A stretch of 64,000 nt of DNA from Mycolicibacterium komossense (GCF_025822605.1 NZ_JACKTY010000035.1:1-64000), one strand, 5' to 3'; positions 44,611 to 53,631 are shown, numbered from the stretch's first letter. Numbers and translations: made by a program. Notes: generated by a model not told the origin, from the letters alone.

Positions 44611-45856
44611 TCCGGTCGCCACCGAAGAACAGCACGAGCAGGAACTGGCAGCCCTCGAGCTGACCAGCCACCCGACCGTGCAGGCTGCCTACCGCACCGT
44701 GGCCGAGACCTGGTTGGGGCGGGCGAAGGCCTCCGACGCGATGCGTGAGCGGTTCGACGCCGCGTTCGCCGAAGTCATGTTCTCGGCTGCGGTGTGGTCG
44801 TCCAACCAGGACAAGCTGCGCCCGAAAGTCACCTGTATCACCCGCCTGGCCCACCCGGTAGCCGGCCGCGATATCCCCGGATCACGTTGGGGCATAGACA
44901 ATCCCGATAGTGTGTATCGGGTTATACCGATCTCAGGTGATGAGCGCTACGAGATCCGCGGCCGCGTCGGCGAGCACCGGATGACCGAGAATTACTTCAC
45001 CCTGTGGGATGCCAGTATGGGCACCGTCGCGGTCCTCAACGGCCGGACGATGGAGGTCGACTCCGACGGGTCGTTCACCATCACGGTCGATTCTGATCCC
45101 GCGGGTGGACGTCCCAACCATGTGCAGTCCACTCCGGACGCCCACGAGTTCTACATCCGCGACGTCCTGCTGGACTGGGGTCGCGATGATCCCAATCATT
45201 TCACCGTCGAGCGGATCGGTTCCGCACCAAGCACATCCGCGCGCACCGTCGACCAGCAAGCCGAAGCGACCGCGGCAATGATGGCGCACTTCGCCAACTT
45301 CACCGGCAAGCTCAGTCACGGCATCTACAAGATGCCCGCCAATGCCTTCAACCTCGCCTGGTCGGCCGACAAGGTCGGCGCCATGCGTAACCAGGTGTAC
45401 GTGATGGGCCGTTTCGACCTGTCCCCCGGTGAGGCGTTCGTGGTGGATGTCAGCGACGGTGGCGCCGAATACTTCACGGTGCCCCTGAGTAATATCTGGG
45501 GCACCACACTGGAACTCGTCGACCGCACCGGGAGCCTCAACAAGGCGCAGTCGGTGCCCAACGAGGACGGCACCTACACCTACGTGATCTCCCCCACGGA
45601 CCCGGGCACGGCGAACTGGATCGACTCCGACGGCCTGCGTGAGGGCATCCTGACTCTGCGGATGGCGGAATTCGGCGGTGTGGAGTGCGAACGTGGGCCC
45701 AAAAACGACTTAGCCGCGCGGGGCCGCGTGATCCAGCTCGACGATCTCGACAAAGAGGTGCCGTTGCTGCGCCGGGTCACCGCGCAGGAGCGAAAGATCG
45801 AACTCACACAACGCCGTGCCGCGTATCTGCGCCGCCTGCCGGAAGGGACGATCTGA
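44600..45856 (+). CDS. DUF1214 domain protein
   Basis: A 418-residue soluble protein. The C-terminal half (FDLSPGEAFVVDVSDGGAEYF through the LTLRMAEFGG region) is a DUF1214-like domain, with an N-terminal helical region before it. The biochemical role is unknown. In mycobacteria I recall such genes repeatedly beside sulfotransferase and SDR genes, as here. It ends one base before the SDR gene start, with a shared junction. Confidence 0.8.
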   Translation: MPDNPVATEEQHEQELAALELTSHPTVQAAYRTVAETWLGRAKASDAMRERFDAAFAEVMFSAAVWSSNQDKLRPKVTCITRLAHPVAGRDIPGSRWGIDNPDSVYRVIPISGDERYEIRGRVGEHRMTENYFTLWDASMGTVAVLNGRTMEVDSDGSFTITVDSDPAGGRPNHVQSTPDAHEFYIRDVLLDWGRDDPNHFTVERIGSAPSTSARTVDQQAEATAAMMAHFANFTGKLSHGIYKMPANAFNLAWSADKVGAMRNQVYVMGRFDLSPGEAFVVDVSDGGAEYFTVPLSNIWGTTLELVDRTGSLNKAQSVPNEDGTYTYVISPTDPGTANWIDSDGLREGILTLRMAEFGGVECERGPKNDLAARGRVIQLDDLDKEVPLLRRVTAQERKIELTQRRAAYLRRLPEGTI

Positions 45857-45857
45857 G

Positions 45858-46694
45858 ATGGGCTGCTGGTTGGTCACCGGATGCTCCACGGGTATCGGGC
45901 GCGAGATTGCCCGCGCCGCATTGGAATTTGGACACAATGTGGTGGCGACTGCGCGCCGGGTCGAGTCCGTACAGGATCTGGTCGACGAGTTCGGTGATCG
46001 CGCGCTGGGCATCGCACTTGACGTCACCGACAAGGACTTGATCGCCGACGCGGTGGCCGCCGCGGAGGCCGCGTTCGGCGGAATCGACGTGCTGGTCAAC
46101 AATGCCGGCAACGGATACCTGTCGGCAGTCGAGGAAGGCGAGGACGCCAAGGTCCGATTGTTGTTCGACACCAACTACTTCGGCGTCGTAGACACTATCA
46201 AGGCGGTGCTGCCGTCGATGCGCGAACGCGGCTCCGGGCACATCATCAACATCTCGTCGATGACGGGACTGGTGGCCAATCCGCCCAATGCGTACTACTC
46301 GTCGACGAAGTTCGCGCTCGAAGCGCTCACCGAGGCGCTTGCCCAGGAGGTCAAACCGCTGGGCATCAAGGTGACCGCCATCGAACCCGGCGCTTTCCGC
46401 ACCGACTGGGCCAAACGGTCTATGTGGGAATCAGCCTCTCCGATCAGCGATTACGACGAGGGCGTCGGCACGCGAAAAACTCTCATCAAGGAGTTCGCCG
46501 ACCACCTGCCCGGTGATCCTCGCAAGGTCGCCGATGCGGTGCTGATGGTCGCAGGCCTCGACGAGCCGCCGCTGCGTCTGCTGCTCGGGCGCGATGTGCT
46601 CAAAGCGGTCCGCGAGAAAATGGCCGCACTGTCTGCCTCGATCGACGAATGGGAGCCCGTCACCAAGGACGTCAACTTCCCGAAGGGCTCGTGA
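45858..46694 (+). CDS. SDR-family oxidoreductase
   Basis: A 278-residue classical SDR with WLVTGCSTGIGREIARA, NNAGNGYLSAVEEG, active-site Ser (NISSMTG) and YYSSTKFALE. The WLVTGCSTGIG form belongs to a group of NADP-dependent oxidoreductases often labelled retinol-dehydrogenase-like. ATG 45858 sits two bases after the DUF1214 stop. Its stop overlaps the next SDR start (TGATG). Confidence 0.9.
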   Translation: MGCWLVTGCSTGIGREIARAALEFGHNVVATARRVESVQDLVDEFGDRALGIALDVTDKDLIADAVAAAEAAFGGIDVLVNNAGNGYLSAVEEGEDAKVRLLFDTNYFGVVDTIKAVLPSMRERGSGHIINISSMTGLVANPPNAYYSSTKFALEALTEALAQEVKPLGIKVTAIEPGAFRTDWAKRSMWESASPISDYDEGVGTRKTLIKEFADHLPGDPRKVADAVLMVAGLDEPPLRLLLGRDVLKAVREKMAALSASIDEWEPVTKDVNFPKGS

Positions 46695-47527
46695 TGGACA
46701 GCCAGGGTGGGACCCTCGACGGACGGACCGCGTTCATCACCGGCGCCGCCCGCGGGATGGGCAGGGCGCACGCGCTGAAACTCGCGAGTCAGGGTGCCGA
46801 CATCGTCGCGATGGACATCTGCGCCGAATTCGAGTCCACCGATTACCCGGGCTCGACCCCCGACGACCTGGCCACCACGGTGAAACTCGTCGAAGACCTC
46901 GGCCGTCGGATCCTCGCCCGGCAAGCCGATGTCCGTGATGCCGACGCGGTGGCAGCGGTGGTCGCCGACGGTGTCGCCGAGTTCGGCGGACTCGACATCG
47001 TGATCGCCAATGCCGGCGTCATCCGGTTGACCGATGCCGAGGACCGAGCCCGGGTGTTTCGCGACGTCGTCGACGTCAACCTGATCGGCGTGTGGAACAC
47101 CGTGGACGCCGCCATCCCGGCACTGATCGCGGGCGGGCGCGGTGGTTCGATCGTGCTCGCGAGTTCGACCGCTGGCATCAAAGCCTCCAATACCGACCGG
47201 CCCGGCCTCCAGGCCTACGCCGCATCCAAGCGCGCGCTGGTCGCGCTGATGCAAGGCTGGGCAGCCCAGCTGGCACCACATTCGATCCGGGTGAACACCA
47301 TTCATCCCAGTGGCGTGGCGACAGACATGATCATCAACGACACCACCATCGCCCTGTCCGCTTCAGGCGACCCCTGGCTTGGCACCCAGCAGAACGCGCT
47401 CCCGATCGCCCTGCTGGCGCCTGAGGACATCGCCACCGCGGTCGCCTGGTTGGTATCGCACGACGCCAGGTTCATCACCGGCACCAGCTGGCCACTGGAC
47501 GCGGGGTTCTCGCTGCGCAGTCATTAG
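46694..47527 (+). CDS. Mycofactocin-coupled SDR family oxidoreductase
   Basis: A 277-residue SDR with a fused insertion after beta-strand 2 (DICAEFESTDYPGSTPDD). That insertion marks the mycofactocin-associated group (TIGR03971 type), in which NAD is held tightly and electrons pass to mycofactocin. FITGAARGMGRAHA, ANAGVI and YAASKRAL are intact. No mycofactocin biosynthesis gene is in the window. It probably oxidises an alcohol produced by the pathway of this cluster. The DUF1214 and SDR genes upstream are coupled to it. Confidence 0.85.
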   Translation: MDSQGGTLDGRTAFITGAARGMGRAHALKLASQGADIVAMDICAEFESTDYPGSTPDDLATTVKLVEDLGRRILARQADVRDADAVAAVVADGVAEFGGLDIVIANAGVIRLTDAEDRARVFRDVVDVNLIGVWNTVDAAIPALIAGGRGGSIVLASSTAGIKASNTDRPGLQAYAASKRALVALMQGWAAQLAPHSIRVNTIHPSGVATDMIINDTTIALSASGDPWLGTQQNALPIALLAPEDIATAVAWLVSHDARFITGTSWPLDAGFSLRSH

Positions 47528-47612
47528 TCTGCGGGCCACTGAACACAGCTGTAACGGTTCCCGCAGGACGCGGGATAAATTCTCCGCAAGGGTTTGGTCG
47601 TGATTTGGGGGG

Positions 47613-48695
47613 ATGGTGCCACCGTCTACCGCACCGTCGACTGACGGTTCGCCGTCCTCCGGGGAGGTCAAGGGACGCCTGGCCGCCACACCGAGAACGC
47701 AGTGGCCGAGCCACAAGAAAGCGCTTCTGATCGTCCTCGCGGTGCTGGCCCTGGTCGGCGGTGCAACCGTCATCGTCTTGGGCGAGATGCACACCGCAGC
47801 GGCGGCGCGCCAACTCGCCGCCGATCGCGAAGGGGCCCGGCTGGCAGGACAGCATTATCTGGAGGCGCTGGCCGCCGGCGATGCCGCCACCGCGGTGTCG
47901 CTGGCCGCCCAGCCACCCTCCGACAACCGTTTCCTCACCGACCAGATACTGCGCGCACAACTGGCTACCCTGCCGATCACCGACATCGCGGTCGCCAACG
48001 CACCAGGTGGCGCAGGCGGCGCCGAACCCGTGCTGCTGTCAGCGAGGTTCGGGACCATCCTTTCCCAGACCACGCTGCAGGCACGCAAGGTCGACGGACA
48101 GTGGAAACTGGACACCGCCACGGTGCCAGTGAGGATCGGTACCGATCCCGACGCGAAGGATCTGCGGATCGTCGCGCTGTCCGGGGTCCACACCGTCGGC
48201 GCCACCTCCGTGGATGTGTTCCCCGGCATCCTGCAGGTCTCGACTACCAACCAGTACGTGGACCTCACCGCGGACGTCAAACCTGCTCTGCTGGAAGCAC
48301 TTACCGATCCGGCACAGCGTCCGGTCATCGTGCCTGCCGTCGCGCTCAACGACGCCGGACGGGACGCCGCACTGGCCGCGGTCGAACGTTTCCAAAAATC
48401 CTGCTACACCGGAGAACGCCCGTCATACCGGTGCTGCCCGACCGGAAACTGCGCACCTCCGCCCGAGGAGAATCACGGCATCGACAGGAATACAGTCCGA
48501 ATCATCGGCCGGGAGAACATCGGTGAAATGACCTACAGCCTTGATCCGGCGACCATGCACGTGGCCGTCAGCGGCGTCATCCGCTACGACGGTGAGGCCC
48601 GGGTGTACGGGACCGTCCAACCCCTCACCTTCGACTTGCACTCCAGGAACAACCTCGTCGACCTGTCGCGGAGCCCACCGGAAGAAGTTTCCTGA
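47613..48695 (+). CDS. Membrane-anchored protein, Mce-associated-like, with Cys-rich segment
   Basis: A 360-residue protein with a ~35-residue cytoplasmic N terminus, one membrane helix (about 36-57, ALLIVLAVLALVGGATVIVLG), and a large exported domain. The region just after the helix is Ala-rich and helical, like the stalk of Mce-associated proteins. Near residue 270-290 there is a dense cysteine cluster, CYTGERPSYRCCPTGNC, unusual for this type. The role is unknown, perhaps in envelope lipid handling. It is separated from the SDR operon by 85 bases and starts after GGGGGG. Confidence 0.65.
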   Translation: MVPPSTAPSTDGSPSSGEVKGRLAATPRTQWPSHKKALLIVLAVLALVGGATVIVLGEMHTAAAARQLAADREGARLAGQHYLEALAAGDAATAVSLAAQPPSDNRFLTDQILRAQLATLPITDIAVANAPGGAGGAEPVLLSARFGTILSQTTLQARKVDGQWKLDTATVPVRIGTDPDAKDLRIVALSGVHTVGATSVDVFPGILQVSTTNQYVDLTADVKPALLEALTDPAQRPVIVPAVALNDAGRDAALAAVERFQKSCYTGERPSYRCCPTGNCAPPPEENHGIDRNTVRIIGRENIGEMTYSLDPATMHVAVSGVIRYDGEARVYGTVQPLTFDLHSRNNLVDLSRSPPEEVS

Positions 48696-48835
48696 ACGAC
48701 CCCGCCGTCCCGTGTTCTCAGGTCACGGCTCCCACGGGGCAGACACCTGATTGTGCCCCCGGAGGTGGTTGGCGCCGCTTCGGCCCACATGCCGGCGGGT
48801 TATGTTCGAGTGGAACCGACTCAAGGAGTGCCACT

Positions 48836-49618
48836 GTGTTTCCCGAACTCTTCTCCGTCGCAGGCAAGACCGCCCTGATCACCGGCGGGACCAGCGGCAT
48901 CGGCCTGATGATCGCCGAGGGTTACCTGCGGGCAGGGGTGCGGGTGTACATCTCATCGCGCAAAACCGACGCCTGCCGCACCGCGCAGGAGACACTGTCG
49001 CAATTCGGTGAGGTGCATGCAATCCCGGCCGATGTCAGCACCGAAGACGGATGCCGCGGACTGATCGACGAGATCACGGCCCGCGAGGACCGCCTGCACA
49101 TTCTGGTCAACAACGCCGGTGCCACCTGGGGTGCACCGTTCGAAACGTTTCCCGGCGCCGCGTTCGACAAGGTGTTGACGCTGAACGTGAAATCGCCGTT
49201 CATCCTGACCCAGCTCGCGCACTCGCTGCTGACTGCCGCCGCCACCGAAGACGATCCGGCCCGGGTGATCAACATCGGGTCGATCGACGGCATCATCGTG
49301 CCGCGGCTGGGTACGTTCTCCTACTCGGCTTCCAAGGCCGCCCTGCATCAGCTGACTCGGCATCTGGCGCACCAGCTGGCCCCGGACATCCTGGTGAATG
49401 CCATTGCACCAGGACCGTTTCCATCGAAGATGATGGCCGCCACGCTGGAAGCCGTCGGTGACCGGCTGGCGGCAAGCACCCCGGTGCAGCGGATCGGGCG
49501 CACCGAGGATGCCGCAGCGGCCGCTGTCTACCTGGCATCGCGGGCGGCGAATTTCGTCACCGGCGCGGTCATCCCGCTTGACGGTGGGCTGAGCACCACC
49601 GTCGGGCTGCAGACCTAG
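48836..49618 (+). CDS. SDR-family oxidoreductase
   Basis: A 260-residue classical SDR: TGGTSGIGLMIAEGYL, NNAGATWGAPFE, active-site Ser in NIGSIDG and YSASKAAL, then the usual VTGAVIPLDGG ending. The GTG start at 48836 follows AAGGAG at eight bases. It lies two bases upstream of the phosphotransferase gene. The substrate is unknown; an acyl-chain or sterol alcohol is plausible from context only. Confidence 0.9.
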   Translation: MFPELFSVAGKTALITGGTSGIGLMIAEGYLRAGVRVYISSRKTDACRTAQETLSQFGEVHAIPADVSTEDGCRGLIDEITAREDRLHILVNNAGATWGAPFETFPGAAFDKVLTLNVKSPFILTQLAHSLLTAAATEDDPARVINIGSIDGIIVPRLGTFSYSASKAALHQLTRHLAHQLAPDILVNAIAPGPFPSKMMAATLEAVGDRLAASTPVQRIGRTEDAAAAAVYLASRAANFVTGAVIPLDGGLSTTVGLQT

Positions 49619-49620
49619 CG

Positions 49621-50694
49621 ATGTCCACTCCGTCGGATACCGGAGTGCCCGAGCTCATCCCGGTTCTCCCCGCGCACCGCCTCGACGAGGAGGCACTGGA
49701 GCGCTACCTGCGCTCCACGCTCGACGGTTTCAGCGGCCCGCTGCAGGTACGGCAATTCCAGGGCGGCCAGAGCAACCCGACCTATCACCTGCGGGCCGAC
49801 AGCGGCGAGTACGTGCTGCGAAAGAAGCCGCCCGGGGTGCTGCTGCCGCGGGCCCACGCCGTCGAACGTGAGTACCGCATCCTCGCGGCGCTGGCCGACA
49901 CCGATGTCCCGGTCCCGCCGGTGCACCTGTTGTGTGAGGACGAGTCGGTGCTCGGTACCCCGTTCTTCGTGATGGATCACGTGCCGGGGCGGGTGTTCCC
50001 CAATCGCGCGATGCGCTCCGGCACGCCCGACGAACGGGCCGCCATCTACGAGGATCTGGCGCGGGTGCTGGGCGCCCTGCACAGTGTCGACTGGCGCGAG
50101 GTGGGCCTGGCGGATTTCGGCAGACCGGAGAACTACATGGCGCGGCAGGTGGCCCTGTGGACCCGGCAGTGGGAGGCGGCAAGCGTCGAAGAGATGCCGG
50201 CGATGGACTGGCTGGCGAAGTGGCTGCCGGAGCATTTGCCGCCCGACGAGGAGGCGACCATCGCCCACGGCGACTATCGACTGGGCAATGTGCTGATTCA
50301 TCCGACGGAACCGCGGATCGTCGCTGTCCTGGACTGGGAGCTGTCGACCATCGGGCAGCCGCTGGCGGACCTGGGCTATGCGTGTATGACCTATCACCTC
50401 AGCGAAGGCCCGGGCAGCACCGCCGGACTCGCGGGCGAAGACCTGTCATCCACCGGGATCCCCGACGAGCGGGCGTTCGTGGCCAGCTATTGCCGCCACC
50501 TCGGCCGGGATATCCCCGGCTCACTCGGCATCTTTTTGGTGTTCTCCCTCTTCCGGCTCGCCTCGATCACCGCGGGTGTCTATCGGCGCGGGCTCGACGG
50601 CAATGCCGCGGACGCCCGGGCGGGCAGCGCCGTTTTTCGCGATCGCTACCGTGCGCTGGCCGAGCTCGGCTTCACCCTGGCCCAGGAGGCCTGA
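49621..50694 (+). CDS. APH/ACAD10-type phosphotransferase
   Basis: A 357-residue kinase-fold protein. The nucleotide region is QFQGGQSNPTYHLRADSG with VLRKKPPG, the catalytic Asp and Asn are in AHGDYRLGNVLIH, and the metal Asp is in VLDWELSTIG. It is like the kinase half of ACAD10 and mycobacterial homologues next to acyl-CoA dehydrogenases, which phosphorylate hydroxyacyl compounds. Here no acyl-CoA dehydrogenase is adjacent; an SDR is. Phosphorylation of a hydroxy acid made in this cluster is inference. Confidence 0.88.
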   Translation: MSTPSDTGVPELIPVLPAHRLDEEALERYLRSTLDGFSGPLQVRQFQGGQSNPTYHLRADSGEYVLRKKPPGVLLPRAHAVEREYRILAALADTDVPVPPVHLLCEDESVLGTPFFVMDHVPGRVFPNRAMRSGTPDERAAIYEDLARVLGALHSVDWREVGLADFGRPENYMARQVALWTRQWEAASVEEMPAMDWLAKWLPEHLPPDEEATIAHGDYRLGNVLIHPTEPRIVAVLDWELSTIGQPLADLGYACMTYHLSEGPGSTAGLAGEDLSSTGIPDERAFVASYCRHLGRDIPGSLGIFLVFSLFRLASITAGVYRRGLDGNAADARAGSAVFRDRYRALAELGFTLAQEA

Positions 50695-50760
50695 CCGGCA
50701 GGTATCACTTGATATCGGTGTTCCACCGATCCGACGGCAGCATGGCTACGAATCCCCGCC

Positions 50761-51432
50761 GTGGATGTCGATAACGCTCAGCGGACCTCGCCGACCGAAC
50801 CCGCCGGTGCCCGACAACTTGTCAGCCCCCGCAGCGAGGCGACGCGGGAGCACATCATTCGGGCCGCGCGCGATGCGTTCTGCACGCTGGGTTACGAGTC
50901 GACGACTTTCAAGGAGATCGCCGCACGCGCACGGGTGTCCCGGCCCACGGTCAACTACCACTTCGCCAACAAGATCGCGCTGTACCGCACCCTCGAGAAT
51001 GACGCGGTGACCACGGTGCTGGCCGAGACCATCGAGCAGTCCAGCGGACAGGAGCAGGCGTTTCTCGCCGCCCTGCATGCCTTCGCGACGAAGCTGGTCT
51101 CCGCCGAGTCCGAGAACCGGACTCGGGCCGATTTCCTCATCACTGCCGTGCTGGAATCAGCGCGTCGCGCTGAACTGCAGGCGGTGGGCTCGACGGCCAC
51201 CGCAGCTCTGCGGCAGCATCTGGGCGATCTGGTCACCGCGGCGATGCATCGCGGTGAGCTGCCTGCCGAGACGGATCTGGCCGCGATGGTCGAGTTCGCC
51301 CTGGCGACCTTGCTGGGCATGGGCCTGTGTGCACCCACCCGACATCGGCTGTCCACCGCCGGATCTTCGAGCTCCGCCCGGCACAGGCGCACTCCCAGGT
51401 TGTCGGAGCAACCGCGGCGGCGGACCGCGTGA
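50761..51432 (+). CDS. TetR-family regulator
   Basis: A 223-residue regulator from a GTG start. The DNA-binding domain is REHIIRAARDAFCTLGYESTTFKEIAARARVSRPTVNYHFANK at about residues 30-70, cited here by its key residues TFKEIA and VNYHF. The ligand domain runs to LLGMGLC (~197); after that the Ser/Arg-rich tail (RLSTAGSSSSARHRR) is not like a normal TetR end, so a frameshift near 51330 is possible. It follows the SDR-kinase pair and converges with the LLM oxidoreductase, four bases apart. Confidence 0.85.
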   Translation: MDVDNAQRTSPTEPAGARQLVSPRSEATREHIIRAARDAFCTLGYESTTFKEIAARARVSRPTVNYHFANKIALYRTLENDAVTTVLAETIEQSSGQEQAFLAALHAFATKLVSAESENRTRADFLITAVLESARRAELQAVGSTATAALRQHLGDLVTAAMHRGELPAETDLAAMVEFALATLLGMGLCAPTRHRLSTAGSSSSARHRRTPRLSEQPRRRTA

Positions 51433-51436
51433 AGAG

Positions 51437-52372
51437 CTAAGCCACCTCCGGAATGACCTCGGCGGCCAGCAATTCCAACGTCTCGTCGCTCCCCCGGTCA
51501 TGGGTGAACAGAATTACCCGCTCAAAGCCCAAGTGCTGCAGCGCTCGGAGTTTTTCGACGATCATCGGCGGAGTTCCGACGAGACCGCTGTCGTGCAGAC
51601 CGAATCCCGCTCCGCCGAAGCGCCGCTGGGCGACCTCACGCACCTTCGGAAGCGACGCATCGTCGGGCGCCAGCGCCAGCACCGCTTCGACCGACAACAC
51701 GATCGAGGCCGGGTCGCGCCCGACATCCGCACACAGCCTGTGCAGCAGCCCGGCCTTGTGCGCCAGCTCCCCGAGCGCATAGGTCGGGACATTCCAGACG
51801 TCTGCGTGACTGGCGACCAGAGGCAGGGTGTATTTCTCGCCGACCCCGCCGACGGTGATCGGTGGTCCCGGCCGCTGCACCGGTCCGGGAAGGATGGGCA
51901 TGTCACGGACGGTGTAGTGCTGTCCCGCGAAGTCGATGACGTTGTCGGCGAATGCCTGCCGCAGGATCTCCAACGTCTCGGCCAGCCGGGCGGACCGCTC
52001 GGCGAAGGAGCTCCAGGACAGGCCGGCCTTGGCGTGTTCCTCCTCGATGGAACCACTGCCGAGGCCGAGTTCGAGCCGCCCACCGGAGATTTGATCGAGG
52101 GTGGTCGCCATCTTGGCCAGCACGGCGGGGTGCCGAAACTGATTGCACAACACCAGGTGTCCGACCCGCAGCCGTTCGGTGGCGCCGAGCAGTGCGCTCG
52201 CCACCGTCCACGCTTCGAGCGAGGGCACACCGGGCATTCCGGGCCCGTAGAGGTGGTCATAGAGCCACAGCGACCGGATACCCAGTGCATCGCAGCGCTG
52301 AGCGCGATGCAGCACTTCTTGGTACGTGAATCCCATCTGCGGAACGTAGACACCGATGTCGAGTCCGGTCAT
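51437..52372 (-). CDS. LLM-class F420-dependent oxidoreductase
   Basis: A 311-residue luciferase-like (beta/alpha)8 protein. The N terminus GLDIGVYVPQMGFTYQEVLH, RSLWLYDHL, the GLGSGSIEEEHAKAG region and PITVGGVGEKY are typical of mycobacterial LLM enzymes that use F420H2 or FMN. The substrate is unknown. It converges with the TetR gene and is divergent from the DUF2237 gene across a short palindrome. Confidence 0.88.
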   Translation of the reverse strand: MTGLDIGVYVPQMGFTYQEVLHRAQRCDALGIRSLWLYDHLYGPGMPGVPSLEAWTVASALLGATERLRVGHLVLCNQFRHPAVLAKMATTLDQISGGRLELGLGSGSIEEEHAKAGLSWSSFAERSARLAETLEILRQAFADNVIDFAGQHYTVRDMPILPGPVQRPGPPITVGGVGEKYTLPLVASHADVWNVPTYALGELAHKAGLLHRLCADVGRDPASIVLSVEAVLALAPDDASLPKVREVAQRRFGGAGFGLHDSGLVGTPPMIVEKLRALQHLGFERVILFTHDRGSDETLELLAAEVIPEVA

Positions 52373-52381
52373 GGACCGACA

Positions 52382-52392
52382 GTAACCGTTAC
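52382..52392. promoter_or_regulatory. Short palindrome between divergent LLM and DUF2237 genes
   Basis: GTAACCGTTAC is a perfect 5-1-5 palindrome located ten bases from the LLM gene start in the ~90-base divergent gap. It could be an operator half of a regulator such as the neighbouring TetR proteins. Confidence 0.3.
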
Positions 52393-52464
52393 ATCGGCAC
52401 CGAACATTGTCACGGTGGAAGTGTTTCGCCGTGTGGCGCCCGGTCCGGCAGGGATACTGTGCCT

Positions 52465-52851
52465 ATGGCTGACCTCAACGTGCTGGGTGGACCGTTGGAA
52501 CCGTGCAGTACTGATCCGATGACCGGTTTCTACCGCGACGGCTGCTGCTCGACCGGTCCCGAGGATGTCGGGCTGCACACCATCTGCACCTTCGTGACCA
52601 GCGAATTTCTGGAGCATCAGCGTTCGATTGGCAACGATCTGTCCACTCCGATGCCGGAGTACCGCTTCCCTGGGCTGAAACCTGGCGACCGCTGGTGTGT
52701 GACCGCGGTGAATTGGCTACGCGCACATCGGGACGGCAGCGCGGCGCCGGTGGTGCTGGCCGCGACCCACGCAAAGGCGCTGCAGGTGGTTCCGCTGGAG
52801 GTGCTGCGGGAGCACGCCGTCGATGTGCCTGATGATCTGGGCAGCCTGTGA
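52465..52851 (+). CDS. DUF2237 family protein
   Basis: A 128-residue soluble protein. LNVLGGPLEPCSTDPMTGFYRDGCC is the hallmark start of DUF2237 (key residues: the PMTGFYRDG core with paired cysteines), followed by HTICTFVTSEFLE and a WCVTAVNWLRA stretch. The function is unknown. The conserved cysteines suggest metal or redox chemistry, which is inference. ATG 52465 is chosen over GTG 52459. Confidence 0.88.
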   Translation: MADLNVLGGPLEPCSTDPMTGFYRDGCCSTGPEDVGLHTICTFVTSEFLEHQRSIGNDLSTPMPEYRFPGLKPGDRWCVTAVNWLRAHRDGSAAPVVLAATHAKALQVVPLEVLREHAVDVPDDLGSL

Positions 52852-52958
52852 GAGCGCCGGCGCAGCCGAAGATATGAGTTGACTGGCAGCGAAAGTTGCT
52901 GGCTGACTGGCTGATCCGGTCTCACCCTGCGAACCTGGTTCTGCGCCAGGCCGACGAA

Positions 52959-53606
52959 CTACGGAGAAGAACTCGATCGCGGACCGGATGAACCATCGTC
53001 GGACACACCGGGCTCATTCGGTTTGATCAGCGGCAAGAAGACCTCGTCCACGATCTCTTCGATGGTGCGGTCCGGCACGGGCTGCAAGGTGAACATGATT
53101 TCGTACCGAAACAGATCCACCGGTAACCGGGCGATGCGGTCGGTGACATGTTCGGCCATGATCTCGCCGCGATCGATCGCCCGCTGGATGACATCGTCGA
53201 GAAAGCCGCCACGTCCGCCGAGCACGAACGCACTCAAGTCGGCCAGGTTCGTGCCCGACTCCTCATAGAAGGCGCCGAGTCGAGTGAACAACTGCGTCGC
53301 CAACCTGACCCGGCTCCCGTTGGCGGCCCGCAGCAGGCCGATCACATCCCCGCGGAGGCTGCCGGTGTCGGGTGCCGTCTTCGAATCCTGGCTTACCGCG
53401 TGAATCACCGCCGCTAGCACCAAGTCCTGCTTACTCGGCCAGCGTCGATACAGCACGGCCCGACTCGTCTGCGCCCGCGCCGCCACCGCGTCGAACGTCA
53501 GGTCGTCATAACCGTGCTCACCGATCTCGGTCCATGTCGCCTCCAGCAGCGCGTCCTGCAGCGCGCGACCCCGCCGCCGCTGCGGCGCCGCCGAAATAGG
53601 AGACAT
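52959..53606 (-). CDS. TetR-family regulator
   Basis: A 215-residue regulator starting at MSPISAAPQRRRG (53606), which has AGGAAA at a proper distance; an ATG at 53621 adds five doubtful residues. The helix-turn-helix contains DLTFDAVAARAQTSRAVLYRRW. The C-terminal domain matches the TetR group with the FTLQPVPDRTIEEIVDEVFLPL ending. It is divergent from the FAD monooxygenase gene, the usual arrangement for a repressor and its target. Confidence 0.9.
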   Translation of the reverse strand: MSPISAAPQRRRGRALQDALLEATWTEIGEHGYDDLTFDAVAARAQTSRAVLYRRWPSKQDLVLAAVIHAVSQDSKTAPDTGSLRGDVIGLLRAANGSRVRLATQLFTRLGAFYEESGTNLADLSAFVLGGRGGFLDDVIQRAIDRGEIMAEHVTDRIARLPVDLFRYEIMFTLQPVPDRTIEEIVDEVFLPLIKPNEPGVSDDGSSGPRSSSSP

Positions 53607-53614
53607 TGCGTTTC

Positions 53615-53631
53615 CTAACATGTCGGATTAG
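53615..53631. promoter_or_regulatory. Candidate TetR operator
   Basis: CTAACATGTCGGATTAG, an imperfect inverted repeat with CTAA/TTAG ends, lies directly upstream of the TetR start in the gap shared with the FAD monooxygenase gene. It is the most likely binding site of that regulator. Confidence 0.4.

Noticed and set aside
51077..52522. 481-codon plus-strand frame across TetR and LLM genes
   Set aside because: Out-of-frame shadow crossing a convergent junction; low-complexity translation.
52852..52958. Possible tRNA-like or other RNA gene in the short gap
   Set aside because: I could not fold a cloverleaf or find T-loop sequence; nothing recognisable.
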